A stretch of DNA of 64,000 nt, taken from Glandiceps talaboti. Lineage: Eukaryota; Hemichordata; Enteropneusta; Spengelidae. A program made the translations under genes and the position numbers. The stretch covers positions 16,593,457 to 16,657,456 of the forward strand of contig NC_135564.1 of assembly GCF_964340395.1 (NCBI RefSeq), in the 5' to 3' direction. Numbering within the stretch: position 1 is the stretch's first letter; every line of letters begins with the position of its first letter. Positions 12,786-26,702 of this stretch are shown piece by piece. The notes under the pieces were generated by a model. It was not told the origin of the DNA. It saw only the letters and a program-made list of their open reading frames with translations, and searched no databases.

Positions 12786-15700
12786 GTCACATGTTTTTGT
12801 AATATAGTACATGTACACTAAGTGCAATACTTATAACACATTGTTTGTTTTTTATTACATATTGTACAATAACTGGTGTTTTGTGTAGTTCACTTGTCTT
12901 TGTCTAAATAGATATAACTTAGCCTAGTACATACTGCGTATGTGGTGATGTGTTCATTCGATTCTTTCTATGAATGTGTATATGTCTGTTTATAAGCATG
13001 GATATTTGGATTGCACTTGACTTGTCAAATATTTAGAACAAAAAATCTATGGAATCTGATTGACTCTGTATATGTTGTTTTATTATCCAGCTTGTGCTGG
13101 TATGGCGTTTCATTAGTGAGGACGTGATTTGTTTTAAAAATAACATAAAGATGGACAGATTTTAATCGTAAACTAGTTATTTTAACAAAAGCACTAACAG
13201 AAACACCATTGTTATTCGTTCAAACAGCTTCTGCTGAAATGATTACACTTAGACTTGATGATGGCAATGGCTTATTTTATTTTTTACTTTCTCACTTTTA
13301 AACAAAGTGATTATTTGTTTGATACAGCATCTCAATTGTGTGGGGGTGTCTATCTAATAGTTTATTTTTGTGTTAGAAGTCGCCTGTGTTTGGATAAAAG
13401 ATGTTCATGTCGCATGCATTGAAACGTCACGCAGTGCCACTGAAATGTACGAATATGTAGCATATTTATAGTAAGCAGTGCTATCGCAATGTGAAATCTA
13501 AATGCACAAGAGACAACAGATTGGCAAAGTTTGTAAAATGTGCGATTTACCTTACTTTTCTTGGTTGGTAATTATAAGTGACTACTACAGTTTTAAAGAT
13601 CTTAATAGCACGCATTTGGTGGAAATCATGAACATAAACCATGAACGGTATACTTGATAGAGTTGCACACACATTGGACGTTTTCATTTAGTTTTATTTG
13701 TGTAATAATTCTACATAGTATTAGTTTAAAGAGCCTTGCATTTCGTGGAAAGAAATAAAACCGAAATAAAGTATATAGTTTTATAGATTTGCAAAATCCT
13801 TGGGAGCTTTCATTTACTTCGTTGAAACTTAAGAATCACACATAATTATACAGTACCTGCGCATGCTTCTTTGAGCAAAACCAATATCAATCGGGAGAGT
13901 GTGGACGTATTCAAAATTTGTTTTACCAAACTAAGAGAACCCATTGTCCAAGACCACTATTGCTATATGCATGTATGCTATCAACCTGACTTTTAATTTC
14001 AAGCGCTTCTCCACCAAGTGGTTCAGTTTAGATTTGTACACACATTTCTAGACTGGTGGTAATATAGAGTTGAACAATTCAGTTATTTATTGATCTTTTG
14101 AGTATGTTTTCGATAAAAGCCAAATCTCGTTGGACTGTGAAATCTCGCGTGATTGCACAAATTAGTGAAAAGATCACTGAAATTTTTCATTCAAGTTCAA
14201 GAGGATAAACAAAGCGAAAAATAAGCAACCTTTCTAGTTTAACCTATTTCAAGCTCTTTTCGAAAGTGGGTGAGACTGAAAAAAAATCAAACGAAAAAAA
14301 GTTCCTGTACATGGCTTTCATTTATGTCTTGATACAATCACTCTATCACTCTATCTTTGTCAGAAGCCCATGAAACTTTCAAAAAACTAAATTTCTACAT
14401 GTCATGATGGTGTATGGTAGTAATACGCTATCTCCAAAAGAATGGGTGATTAGGCACCACCAATTTAATTCTCTTGTTTGCCGTCCGCGTGCGGGTAGGT
14501 TTGTCAGTAGATTTAGAAAAAACAAACACATTTTGCTCAATTCAAGATTTCCGCGCAAGTATTTCATACTGGAAAGACCGTTCTAATATCTTCAAAATAA
14601 TCAAATATATCTAAATACATGTGTAGTTGGTTAAGACAACCAAATGTTGGTCTTTACCGTCATATTTCACCAGACTGAGTGCCACAGTATATTAAAGGTA
14701 CAAATAGAAAAATAATCAACAGAAAAGGGAATTTTATATGTCATGCTAGCATTATGTTTATTCTGTGTTTGTTCTTTTATTTGTATCTCTGCTGCCTGGT
14801 AGGGTTTAGGGAAATCCAAGGATGGCAAACAACTGAATATTTAATTGATGGCGCTTCTGTCATAGCACAAATTGATCGTGTATACTAGTATATAATGTTA
14901 GTTATGTTTAGCGCTTTCCCACTTTGTGCTCTAAGTAAGTCCTTTACAAGTATTTCCCTGGCTTGGACCTATAGCAGCACAACCATACGTAGTACTTTAT
15001 ATTCTCCCTGAGAAGCATACAATCCATTGCAACCCCTTTGACCACATAGGATGAGTCAAGGCATTAATGTTGCAGCCTATCTAGTCACCAATTATACAGC
15101 TGGATTTACTGGAGCAAAATCGTGCATGTGGTTCAACTCTATCTTGCCGCAGGACTTCGGCCATTCAGAAACAAACGCCCGGCATAGCCAAGGCTGGTGC
15201 CTGCAGATTCCAAACAGACCCACTTCAACCATTCGACAACTATGACGCCATTGTTTGTGGTATGATGAAACGTGGAATGCCATACAAAAATACAGACACC
15301 GTAGAGAATCAACAGGTGGTTTCAATATGCCAGCATTTGGGTAACGTTATACTAAAGCAAGATGACTGATAATCACGGTTTCTTCTTAGTTCAGATTTGT
15401 AAATTTTTTTTCAATCCTAGGGCGTTGTTTTTGTTTTATCCGACGGATTAATTATGCTATCATACTGTGACTGAAAACATATTTTATCGTCACTAGTAAT
15501 CGCGCGACAGTTTTCTAGCTTTGTAACTACCTAATAATATAATTTGGAGTGTAACCATACATTTTCAGTAACATCAGTATCAAACTGCACAGGCGAAAAC
15601 CCGTCAACGCTACATGTAAGATGTGCTATACTCCGACTGGCTTCAAGGTATAAATCAGTCAACATGAACTGATTGACAAGGCACGAACAAATACATGTAA

Positions 15701-15843
15701 AACTGTAAATGTACGAGCAGCTGCACTTTACCCAGTTTGAAAGATACGTCGTAGGGGGCGCACCATATTCCTGTCGAATAATGGATAATTATATGCGTTT
15801 CAAAGATTAGCATATAATTACTATCTATTCGTTACGTAAGTGA
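12786..15843. other. no gene seen
   Basis: About 3 kb of AT-rich sequence. Frames at 14379-14586, 14679-14888 and 15051-15325 are short, overlap each other on opposite strands and show no domain. Confidence 0.55.
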
Positions 15844-18800
15844 ATTCCTGTCATTGGTTGGTTGTTGTGATTCACAGGTGTTGTGTTGGGGTATATATGT
15901 GTTTAGAAGTCCTTTGTTCGTCAGTCTCGGTTGTCTCTGCACGATGGCAACAACAGCAAACCCTGAAGGCAGCAGTACTGCCACTACTACTGCCGAATCC
16001 TTTCCGCCTGGGGTTGCTTCGCTTGTTACCAGTATTACCGGTTCAATAACGACTGTGGTAGAAAGCAAGTTAGCTCAATTCAAAAGGGAGCTGAGTTTGG
16101 ACACTTCAGAGGCTATTGACAGCGCCGCCAAGAAAGCAAGGGGCGACACGTACGAATTCCAGAAGCCGGGCAACAAGCAACAGTTTGAACACCAAGAAAA
16201 AGTGCTTGACAGCTTGGAAACCGCACTCGATGCAGTCACAAAAGGAGCCATAGAAAAGGCCAAGAAGTCACTTAAACAAGGTATTGGGCTTGTTTCTCAA
16301 CGTATAAAATTAATTAAATTGGCGGACAAGAGCGACTTTGGCTGGGGGACAGTGAACGAATATATCTCCGACGAATTGGCATCTGATACTGACGATGAAA
16401 AACGAATGCAACGCTCGGAGAGAAGAGCTGAACAAAAGATTAAGAAAAAGAAACAACGTTCTCGCTCTGGTAGACAATCTTATTCGTACAATTATGATCA
16501 GTATGCTCCTAAACAACGCCAGAGTAACCAGTCACAGAATTTCTCACCGTCCACATCTAACTTCCAGCATCAACCTTTGGCCAGCACTTCTAGCTTTCGC
16601 ATCGGCCCATGTTTCCGTTGTGGGCTCTGGGGGCACTTGCAGAACAGGTGTACTTCACCAAACAGCGGCAGACAACAACCTCAACCTGCAGCCAGTCAAC
16701 CTCAAGAACCACGCACATAATTCTGCTAGGTCTCAAGCACTTGATTGTGACAATGATATTGACTTTTCGTTGCAGTATGATAAGACTATTGAGCCAATTT
16801 TGTCTAACAGTTCTGTAGTTGGTAATTTGCATCGTTCTCTGTCATTTTGGGAAAGTCAGCTAAATTGTCCACCTTTTGTTAAATCAATTATTTCAAATGG
16901 TTACCGCTTACCTTTCTCTCAATTTCCACCATCTGCATTCCTACGCAATAATGCGTCATGTAACATACATCGCACTTTTGTTAGTGAAGCTATAACTAAA
17001 TTACTTGTAAATAGATGTATATCTGAGCACTCTTCTCCTCCATTCTGTGTTAACCCTCTTTCTGTGGCAGAGGGGAAAAAGCTCAGATTGGTTCTCGATC
17101 TTAGGCATATTAACAAGTATTTGGTAAATACATCTTTCCGGTACGAAGACCTGAAAACGCTTGCTCAAATGTTTGGTGAAAATTATTACTTGTTCACGTG
17201 GGATTTAGAATCTGGTTATCACCACGTGGACATTTTTCACGGCCACTGCAAGTATTTGGGGTTTTCTTGGGATTTTGGCGGGAAAGTAAGGTATTTCACT
17301 TTCAATGTATTACCGTTTGGTTTGAGTACGGCCTGTTATTGCTTTACAAAATTGTTGAAACCATTGGTTAAACGCTGGCGGGCTATGTCACACGCGTCAA
17401 TCGTCTATTTAGACGATGGTATTTCTGGTCACGAATCGCTAATTTCTGCCAGCGCTGCTAGTATTATTCAACGAAGCGATTTGGTGAAAGCGGGTCTGAA
17501 TGCTAACGAGCAAATGTAATTGGCAGCCAGTACAGATTGGCGAATGGTTGGGTTTCATGATAAACACGTTACGTCATCAAGTCGGAAATTTCAGGTGCTT
17601 TAACACTCGGCAGGTGTTCAGCACGTCAACTTGCGCGTATTGCTGGCTTTTTGATTTCCTTGTCTCTCGCCGTGGGTCACGTTACCCGTTTATTTACTAG
17701 GCAAATTTACATGTTAGTCGAGTCTCGGCGTTCGTGGTCGCAGTTTTTACATTTGACGGACCCTGTTGTGCAGGAACTTCGGTTTTGGCATAATAATTTG
17801 GATGCACTGAACGGTTTCCGAATCAAACCGAAATTCTCCGCTACGGCCATTGTGTATTCAGACGCAAGCAATACGGGCTTCGGTGGCCATTACCATTACA
17901 ATGAGCAGTACTTTTATTCCCGCGGTCTATGGGATGATGTTGAACGCGCAGAAAGCTCCACTTATCGCGAACTAAAAGCAGTGCTTTTTGTTTTGGCTTC
18001 GCTCCTCCCTTTTCTACAGCATAAGAAGGTACGCTGGTTCTCTGATAATCAGGGCGCGTGTAGAATAATTTCTGTAGGTAGTTCTAAGCTGCTTCTTCAG
18101 GATATAGCTGTTAACATTTTCGACATTTGATGACATTCAGTTAGAAGCTACTTGGATTTCACGTTCTGAAAATGAGAGAGCGGACGCTTTGAGCAGATTT
18201 ATTGACACGGACGACTGGTCGATTAATCCATCATTGTTTGCTATGTTAGATAGTATTTGGGGGCCTCACACCGTCGATCGCTTTGCTACTTACTATATAT
18301 AATACCCAACTTCCGCGCTTTAATTCTGCTTGTTGGAATCCCGGTACAGAAGCCGTCGACGCTTTTTGTCAGAGTTGGGTGCAAGAGAACAATTGGGTCT
18401 GTCCGCCAGTCAAGCTTGTTTTACCTGCCATCCGACATCTTAAATATTGCTCTGGTAGAGCCACGTTGATTGTCCCCGAGTGGTCATCCGCTATATTTTG
18501 GCCAGTTCTGCGTCCTCAGCCGGGAAAGTTTGCAGATTTCGTCAAATTTGTAAAAGTTCCCCCTAAAATTGACGAGCAGATTACGCCGGGTAGATTACAG
18601 CAATTGCCTGTCGGTTATAAACCCTCGCCATTTATAGGCTGCCCAGATTTCAATATGTTAGCGTTTAGGTTGGAGTTCCCTTGATCGCGATGATGTATTT
18701 TTGCTGCGTGGACTCTCTTTCGAGAGTAAAGGGCCATTCGGTCTAGGTTACCCGTTTGCAAGGGCTTATTGGCTTTCGCCACTGTTTACCCGTTATGGGA

Positions 18801-19800
18801 TCGGACTTTCTGTCATAAAAAATTAATTTTTGTTATTTCATTTGTTCACGGGAAATTATTGAACATAGGATATTTACTGTATCTTTTTCGAACCAAAATA
18901 TTGGCCAGTTCTGCGTCCTCAGCCGGGAAAGTTTGCAGATTTCGTCAAATTTGTAAAAGTTCTCCCTAAATTTGACGAGCAGATTACGCCGGGTAGATTA
19001 CAGCAATTGCCTGTCGGTTATAAACCCTCGCCATTTATAGGCTGCCCAGATTTCAATATGTTAGCGTTTAGGTTGGAGTTCCCTTGATCGCGATGATGTA
19101 TTTTTGCTGCGTGGACTCTCTTTCGAGAGTAAAGGGCCATTCGGTCTAGGTTACCCGTTTGCAAGGGCTTATTGGCTTTCGCCACTGTTTACCCGTTATG
19201 GGATCGGACTTTCTGTCATAAAAAATTAATTTTTGTTATTTCATTTGTCCACGGGAAATTATTGAACATAGGATATTTACTGTATCTTTTTCGAACCAAG
19301 ATATTTTTCAGGTAGAGGATTGGAAATCAGAATTGAATAATCCAGCTCTGAGGAATCTATGTGAAACCATTCCAGATGTGATGCTAGCATCGACAGCAGG
19401 TAACACTGTATCCAAGTATACCAATGGTTGGATTCGTTGGAAGGAGTGGTGTTCTGTGAATTTATCAGCGGATGCTGCATTCCCAGCCAAGCCAGTTCAT
19501 ATTGCAGTTTATCTCAGAAGTTTATTGGATGGTGCAAAAACAGCAGCACCGTTGGAAACTGCGATAGCGCATCAGATGATGATGGCTGGTATACAAAATT
19601 TCGTTGGGGATATTTCTAAGTTTGGCACTCACAGTTTCAGAGCAGGGGGAGCCACTGTAGCAGCCAATAGCAATGTTAATGAGAGATGTTTGGCCAGACA
19701 CGGCGGGTGGAAATCAACCAGCTCTAAAGATAGATATATTGTCGATTCCCTAAGTATGAAACTCGATGTAGCTCGGTCACTTGGGGTGTAAACCTTCGTA
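15844..19800 (+). mobile_element. broken DIRS/Ngaro-type tyrosine-recombinase retrotransposon (fossil)
   Basis: Parts in order: a Gag-like region (about 15.94-16.72 kb) with coiled, charged sequence and a C-terminal CCHC zinc knuckle (CFRCGLWGH...C); a reverse transcriptase region (about 16.7-17.5 kb) with LVLDLRHIN, WDLESGYHHV and the VYLDDG catalytic box; an RNase H region (about 17.7-18.1 kb) with YSDAS; a connecting region; and a tyrosine recombinase region (about 19.3-19.8 kb) with HSFRAGG, RHGGW and a final RY. This order and the recombinase in place of an integrase place it in the DIRS/Ngaro group. A direct repeat of about 0.4 kb lies inside the 3' half. The copy is broken, with roughly five or more breaks. 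The split terminal repeats of the family were not found, so the ends are approximate. Frames are still long, suggesting moderate age. Confidence 0.9.
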
Positions 19801-21925
19801 TTACACTTGAAACTACTAACTAGCTTTTCCACTCTCGTGGGGTGTTCGACAACCACCGCATACTACCGCATATATTCTGTCTTGTCTTTATTTATTAGTA
19901 TGATACAGTTTAGTATAGATAAGCCAGATCTTTCAGTCTACTTGTTATCAAAATATCATATAAAACAAAAAATTCATTATAATTACTAGTCATGCAGATT
20001 CCTGATCAAATACGATTTGAAACAAATTTAAAACGCTTACATAGTCAAGTATAAATCGATCGATTTACTCAACATAATATGTGTCGTTCGATTCGAGAAA
20101 GTGAATGACCCGTTACTGTGACCCCTGACCTCATCGTGTTTCTTCATGCGATGTGTTGCTTTATGGCTACCCAATGGTACAGTGGTTGTAAAAGCAATGT
20201 TCTGTGTGCGTCTTTATGGGTGAGTACAATCAAATAACCTTTAACAGGATCCAAAAATCAATAGCAAGCCGTTTTAAAATACATGTTTGCTAATTCAATT
20301 GTTAACGTTTGGCTCAATTGTACATGTGCATGTATGTGGGTAGTGTAGTAGGGCATGGCAGTGTGTTCCCCAGATCGACGTCCATCGACTCTACCACACT
20401 AGTATGAGAGTCATCATGGCAAGCTGAGGTTTGCACTGTACGTCGCTTATATTATGTGACATTCTCACGGGAATGCTCTGCGCCCTGTAGTTGCATGTCA
20501 AACGGCGTGTACATTACAAAATTGTCCGATAAAAATCCGAGATGTAGGAATACTGCTCAATTGCTTCATCAATCCATAATCTCTGTATTTTTTGTAATCA
20601 GATTGTTTACGCAGGACTTATTTTTTAACAGTGAAAGTAAAACGTTGCTTTAAATTTTACACTTGACTTGCCATCCCAAGGCGAAAGATACATGCTTTGT
20701 AGCCATGGCAACATTAGCATAACAAACAAATATAGGTCAAAATGAACCATAACATAGAGGGCGAAAGACTGGGGAGAGATCAAAGAATGTCGTGTGGATA
20801 CGTACCCCTGTTTGTTGTTTATTTCATGGTCATGTGTATAACCTCTGCTATCGTTCCGATTTATGACTTTTAAAGGCAGTGGTCTCCTAAAAATCACAAC
20901 AAACATCGCACCTACACAGTGATACTCTAATAAAAACTTGACACGTTTCGGCGTAATAAAAATCAAATCCATCATGTCGACTAAAATGTATTCGTTTAAT
21001 TAACCAGTTTACACATGCCCGTGAAACATTTGGCATGTAAGTTCATACACTGCTGTAGACTATCAGGTGCGAACATGCAATCATAGACAGTTCTTACCCA
21101 CTGCATGATGTAAGTAAAGTCTTTGTTGACATTGCCACAATGACTTGCAATTGAATACAATAAAAGCAAGGTATTCGACGTTTGCAGTGTACCGTGTAGA
21201 GGTGGGCCATTGAAAGGGGATCATGTCTCTGAAGGTAAGCGGACCAATACAGAAATGTCAGAACGAGTTTCCAAAATAGTGAAGTATCGGGTCCTTTAGG
21301 TATATGACCTGTTGACAACAAGCGGTATGAACGTACGAATATTGACGTTCCGTGACTTGAAATATGTAGACGTGCATCTGCCGATGTCAACAGATTCATT
21401 ATTGATACAATAACACTTCGGAATTTGCAAGTGAAGACTAGTAATTAGCTCGAAATCCCAACTATGTTATTAAAAGGAAGGGTTTGAAGTGTTCACATTC
21501 GTCCATGGACCGGAGGGGGTAACCATGCACCCCCCCCTCCATAAATCTCCAACAAATGTATTTTTTTAATAGGAGTCTACTGAATGAGAACACAATGTTA
21601 ACAGTGAAAGTGTTGGGATGCACTGCCTGTTTGGCCTCGATTTCAAATCACATGCCAACCATAGAATGGCGGCGAAAGGTAGAGGGTAGAAGTAACATGT
21701 TGTCTTCCATACGACACATGCAAGCAAGGACTTTATTATCCATTATATATTTGGAAATCTGGGGGGAAATTGCCTTTCTAACGATATAATGTTTGCCATA
21801 CATATACCATGAAATGATTTTTTTGGAAGCTTTAAATCGCCGATTTACATGAATGCCAGCATGGACACTTGACGCATTACTTCTGTGCGATGGAAATGAA
21901 TAATTATAAGGCCGAGTCTGCTGAC

Positions 21926-21965
21926 AAGCGCTTGTCACTAGAACAATATGCTGCTGACAAGCGTG
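21926..21965. repeat. CGCTTGTCAC...GACAAGCG repeat, copy 1
   Basis: AGCGCTTGTCACTAGAAC followed by AATATGCTGCTGACAAGCG. The same block returns at 22600-22645, and the two ends of each block are inverted repeats (CTTGTCA / TGACAAG). Confidence 0.6.
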
Positions 21966-22599
21966 ACCTTTGACACCCATTATGATGTGTTTTGGCGTCA
22001 AGTGTAAAACGTTCTTATTACCCTTGAAATTGATTGCACTTTATCACTTTATCAAACACCATCAGTTCTTAAAACTGTTAATTTACGTGTGATAGCTCCT
22101 GTTTTTTCCAACAACCGCGAAGTCCGCCGCGTACACACATTACATGTACACTTCACCGCCTATATGCTCCATGGCCATGGCCGCGTATGTGATGTAGTAC
22201 TACGTGCAACGTGTCAACAGTAAAGGTAATTAATCTAAAACAACTAAAGTTTGTTGCATCAATAACATTCATTATTGTGAAGGACAGGTAAAATGCGTAT
22301 AGTTTTTGTGGTGTTGCGTGGTCTTTTTTACTTGTTTTATCCCATGTGCAGTGATGGCCTCAAAGTAATGACATACAGCTGACGACAGCTCACCGGCCGC
22401 GCAAGTTAAACGCCGAATCGTGAAATAAACATTAAATCTCAAGTACTATTAAAGCTGGGGTGGGAAACTTGAAACTACTACAGGAAAACGACACGGTGAC
22501 GGTATAACTCCATTCCGGGCCTTAATTGTGTCAAAGGTACGGGTCAGTACTATAGCGCACATGTTGACGTCGACCAGGCTGTAGTACACATGTACGCTC

Positions 22600-22645
22600 G
22601 GCGCTTGTCACGAGAACAATATGCTGCTGACAAGCGCTTGTCACC
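22600..22645. repeat. CGCTTGTCAC...GACAAGCG repeat, copy 2
   Basis: Second copy of the block at 21926, here followed directly by another CGCTTGTCACCAG, so it holds the palindrome GACAAGCGCTTGTC. It is too short to classify. Confidence 0.6.
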
Positions 22646-25511
22646 AGACACTCCGTAATTATAATGTGAGTTCTGGTTGATCAGAAAACGAAGGCAGCAA
22701 GTAAATCTATTGGCTGTATTATTGATAATGGTGATACACTATATGTATGTTTTCCAATCAGTGGCAACCTTGTAATAGCTCCATGTCATCCCCAAAGTGA
22801 AAGTATATTGCTGTAAAGAGTGCACATGCGCAGTAGAGGTCAAAGACCACCTGTTGAAAGCGAGATCATCCTGCAGACTATTTTTATTTGCACGACTGTG
22901 ATAAAGCAATTATCGTCAAATGAATGGTTAGTTTACAAAAGTGTATTTATTCGTATCACCCGAGAATGAATAAATGACCAGGGATCGATTTTAGAATCGA
23001 TACCACGCATGTGCACATGATACGTCATTGTACGGTATGAGGATGTACGTCAACCGTACTAGTAGTATTATAGTAAAGAAAACCCCATTACTCTTCTCTA
23101 AACTGCAAAGTCCAGTAAGAATTATTAACAGATTTTTAGTGATATGAGTCAATTACTCACAGCGGGCAACCTTGTTGGTTAGTTTTTGGTAAGTTTTGCT
23201 TATCGTTGTAAATTTTGACGTAGATTACTCTGTATGTACGTTACACTGTTCTTATCTTGATATTAACAGCATTGTTACCATTCACGTTAGTTTTCTATCG
23301 TTCGTTTTTTGGGACAAATGTAAGTAACTTGGGGTCCCTATACTTCATGTTCCAGGCTATGAGACTTAGGTATGTCTCGGTCATGATCACCGTTGCCTAG
23401 ACTGTGACATTGATGTTTGCACTGTGACATGCAAGTGAGATATTTACCCTGAATGAATTCAAAGTTATGTAACATATACATGTATTTGTCACTTCGTAAT
23501 GTGGTGGGTTACCTCACAGTATCTTAATATGAGGATAACCATGAAGGGTTTCATATCTTACGTACAAATTTTCTACCCGAATTAACCGACGGTGTGACGC
23601 GGGATGGGGCACATAATTGGGTTTGAAATACCATAGACGTGCATTCGCTGAATGTAATTTGTTTCCGATCCGATGGACGGGCACACTTCTTAACATCAGT
23701 ATTCATTGCAGTACAGGTATGTCGATCGATTAGATTCATTTTAAAGTCCTGATCATTAGAAGGGTATAATGAAAGTGTAATTGGATATCGACTTGAAAAG
23801 TGAAAGCCTTTTTCTGCATTTTAATTAAAGACAAGTGATAGCCAGGTGCAAGTGTTGTACTAGCCTGTCACCATATCCATACTATCAGTGGTTTACAGGA
23901 GAGATTTGCTGATATTTGCAGAGACGCCAACTCCTTCCCCATTCACGTACGTAAAGTGCAAATTCAAGTCATATCGTGTTTCTTCTAAGCTTAGATACTT
24001 CACTTGACATTGTCCTTGTAACACAATGTAATTGGGTGGTGAGAAAATAGTCAATATCAGTCCAGCGAAGGTCCCATGATTATAAACTATTTTTCCTCTA
24101 GTATCTGCCTTGGCAATATTTGGTGTGTGCAATCTTTAACGTAAAATATGTATACATGTATAATTAACATCAAGTAATCTTACGGCTTTATTTTTCAAGA
24201 GAGACGCTGTTGTTTAATTCAGTGTTATCGAGCTAACGCGTTTACAGACAGGGTTACTTGTTTGGGCTGATGGGAAACCTTCAGGCTCGCTCTGAATTTC
24301 CAAACTGATTGGACACTATACGTAACCCTGTTTTCTTATTATAATCATAAAACAATACAGACAATAATGTGTAATTTTTCCATTTTTTTCTGGTCCATCA
24401 AAACGAACCTCGCGAAAGGCTTCATATTATACAACTAACTGGTGCGTTCACCGAATGATTACAATTCTGAGAATATGTTATTTGCTAGGTATGCTTCCTT
24501 CTGGACCCCCTAACCTACTACCCATGATAAATACGAAAATAACTAATGCTGTATTTAAAAAAAAATCAAACAATTAAACTAACTATAATGTTTTTTCAAC
24601 TTCCTTTTGTGTCGTTGAACATTCACTGTTCGAAAAATTCAAACGTTTCACGGTCAAGGGAAGTCTTCCCTATCGATATCTGGTCGTCTCAAACTGTTAT
24701 GCTATGTTGAAAGTATATGCCTTGACGACAAGTGAGATCATCAATCAATACATTATAAATGAAGTTAAAATATTGAATTATTAAGCGTCCGGGAGTTTGC
24801 TTCCCTTGATCGGGAACAATATGATAGGGTCTCAAATACACGAATAATTCATGTAATGTGATCGAAAGCGACGCTCATTTCTAAATCTTCTCAGTATAGT
24901 AGTGGGGTTTCAGACCGCACGGAGCACCTAGTCCAGTTCCTGCGCTTGATCCAATGTGGAGAACGTAGTTCGGGTTGCTTTGTCGTGCTTGTTTTTGTAA
25001 GTAAGTAAGTAATTGATTGGGAAATGTCTCTTTTGTACATGATTCATTTTATCGTCGGGAAGGTTAGATGTTTGGGGTCTACACATGTCAGAGGTGGTTG
25101 TCGTGGTTACCACCTGTTGAGTTCGTACCACGGGTCGTATAAGCCAAGGGCACCGTCTAGGGCTTGTCCAAGACCAGAGGTAACGTATTCCTCGGCTTTT
25201 CTTCGTGAATCTTCCAAACGCAGATCCGAGGTCTTATCAAGATGATTCAAGTGGACGAAAGTAAGGAATTCGGTTCAGACGAAGACAGTTTTGGTGTCTC
25301 TACTCAGCTAAAACCCCACCTTTAAAACCACTTTATGAAAATGACGTATTTTTATTCAACCCCATCCACAAAGGGGATAACTTATTTGCCAACTACAAAT
25401 ACGTACGTAGAACGGAGCTAACATGCTAACATGGCGTTTATATATTTCCATCTTTTACTCATTTGTACACAGATTAACTTGCTGATCCACAAACAAAAGT
25501 CCATTTAAAAC

Positions 25512-26670
25512 ATGGATTCTAGTTTTGAAGGCAGTGCCGCCACCATGGACAATTTCCGCCAGGAGCACAGAGTGAGGTTGGCTGAACACCCTGAAATTGA
25601 TTTAGTTGACCTCCGAGAAAAGTTCATCAAAGCTAAAGATATTATCGACATTGCCAGCGCGGATCCGACTTCCAAGAAGGCGGTTATGAATGTCCGGGAT
25701 GTAGTCGAGAGAGAACAACTGAGAACACCCTGGGTCATATACAGCGACAAGGACCAAAAACTATTGGTATGTGACCAGATGGCATTTGATGGCGTCACTG
25801 AGGCCATTTGTAAGTATTGCCTGGCACTCCTGAAGACAGGACCGGTTGAACGAAACGTTGACATTTTGAGCGTCTACATCAAATGTTTGCTCGCTATATG
25901 GACTCCGTGTGACCAGAGTCAGTTGATGTGTCTACATTGCAAAGAATCTGGATTTCTTGAGAAGATTATAGAAGAGTTGAAAACGGAGAGGTACACCAAA
26001 CAATGTGAGGAACAACCAAGACCAGTAGGTGTTATGTTATATGTGTTATATGATTGATATCGCATTACTGAATGTAAATCTAAACTTGTATGAATACCTA
26101 CTTGTAGTCAACAACTGATGCAGAAAACTCGAACTGGTGGTGGAGGTACCGGTGTGAAAATTCCACAATGATTTTTTCAAACACTCAACCTTTATGTAAT
26201 ATATATAAGACCTTACAAATTGTTTGGTTCCGGTTACCCGACCACACCTAGTGTTTCACTGTCGAATCTAAACTTTTTTACGTATTCGAGAAAAATAAAA
26301 TAAAATCGTGAAAATTGTGAATTCTTGCGAGCAATAGTGGATACGGAAACTGACATCAACTTAAAAAGACAATATAAAACTGTTATTCCAATCTGTAATG
26401 GCTGTACATCTGATGTGAAGAAACCAATAACGCAGAGACCATATGGAAAACAATGGAAAATATAACTACCTGAACTAGAAACTTACACATAATAAAACAA
26501 TCTACCTACCCCACCTATTCCAAAATTGAGCGTAATCGGAACCACACAGTTTTTGTAGGCCTAAAGTAAAACTTAACGATTACTATAACATAATTAAAAA
26601 AAATATTTGCTGTACATATATGTAGTTTCGAGATTAATACATTTGATATACATGTATTGATATATATATG

Positions 26671-26702
<32 letters not shown>

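Larger units (their letters stand above)
19801..25511. other. no gene seen; one 38-bp repeat pair
   Basis: Nearly 6 kb with no convincing exon or domain. Frames at 20625-20975, 21094-21399 and 21648-22001 lack domains and splice context. A possible untranslated exon of the downstream TIR gene ends near here: an acceptor (TTTGTACACAG) lies about 40 bases before its ATG. Confidence 0.5.
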
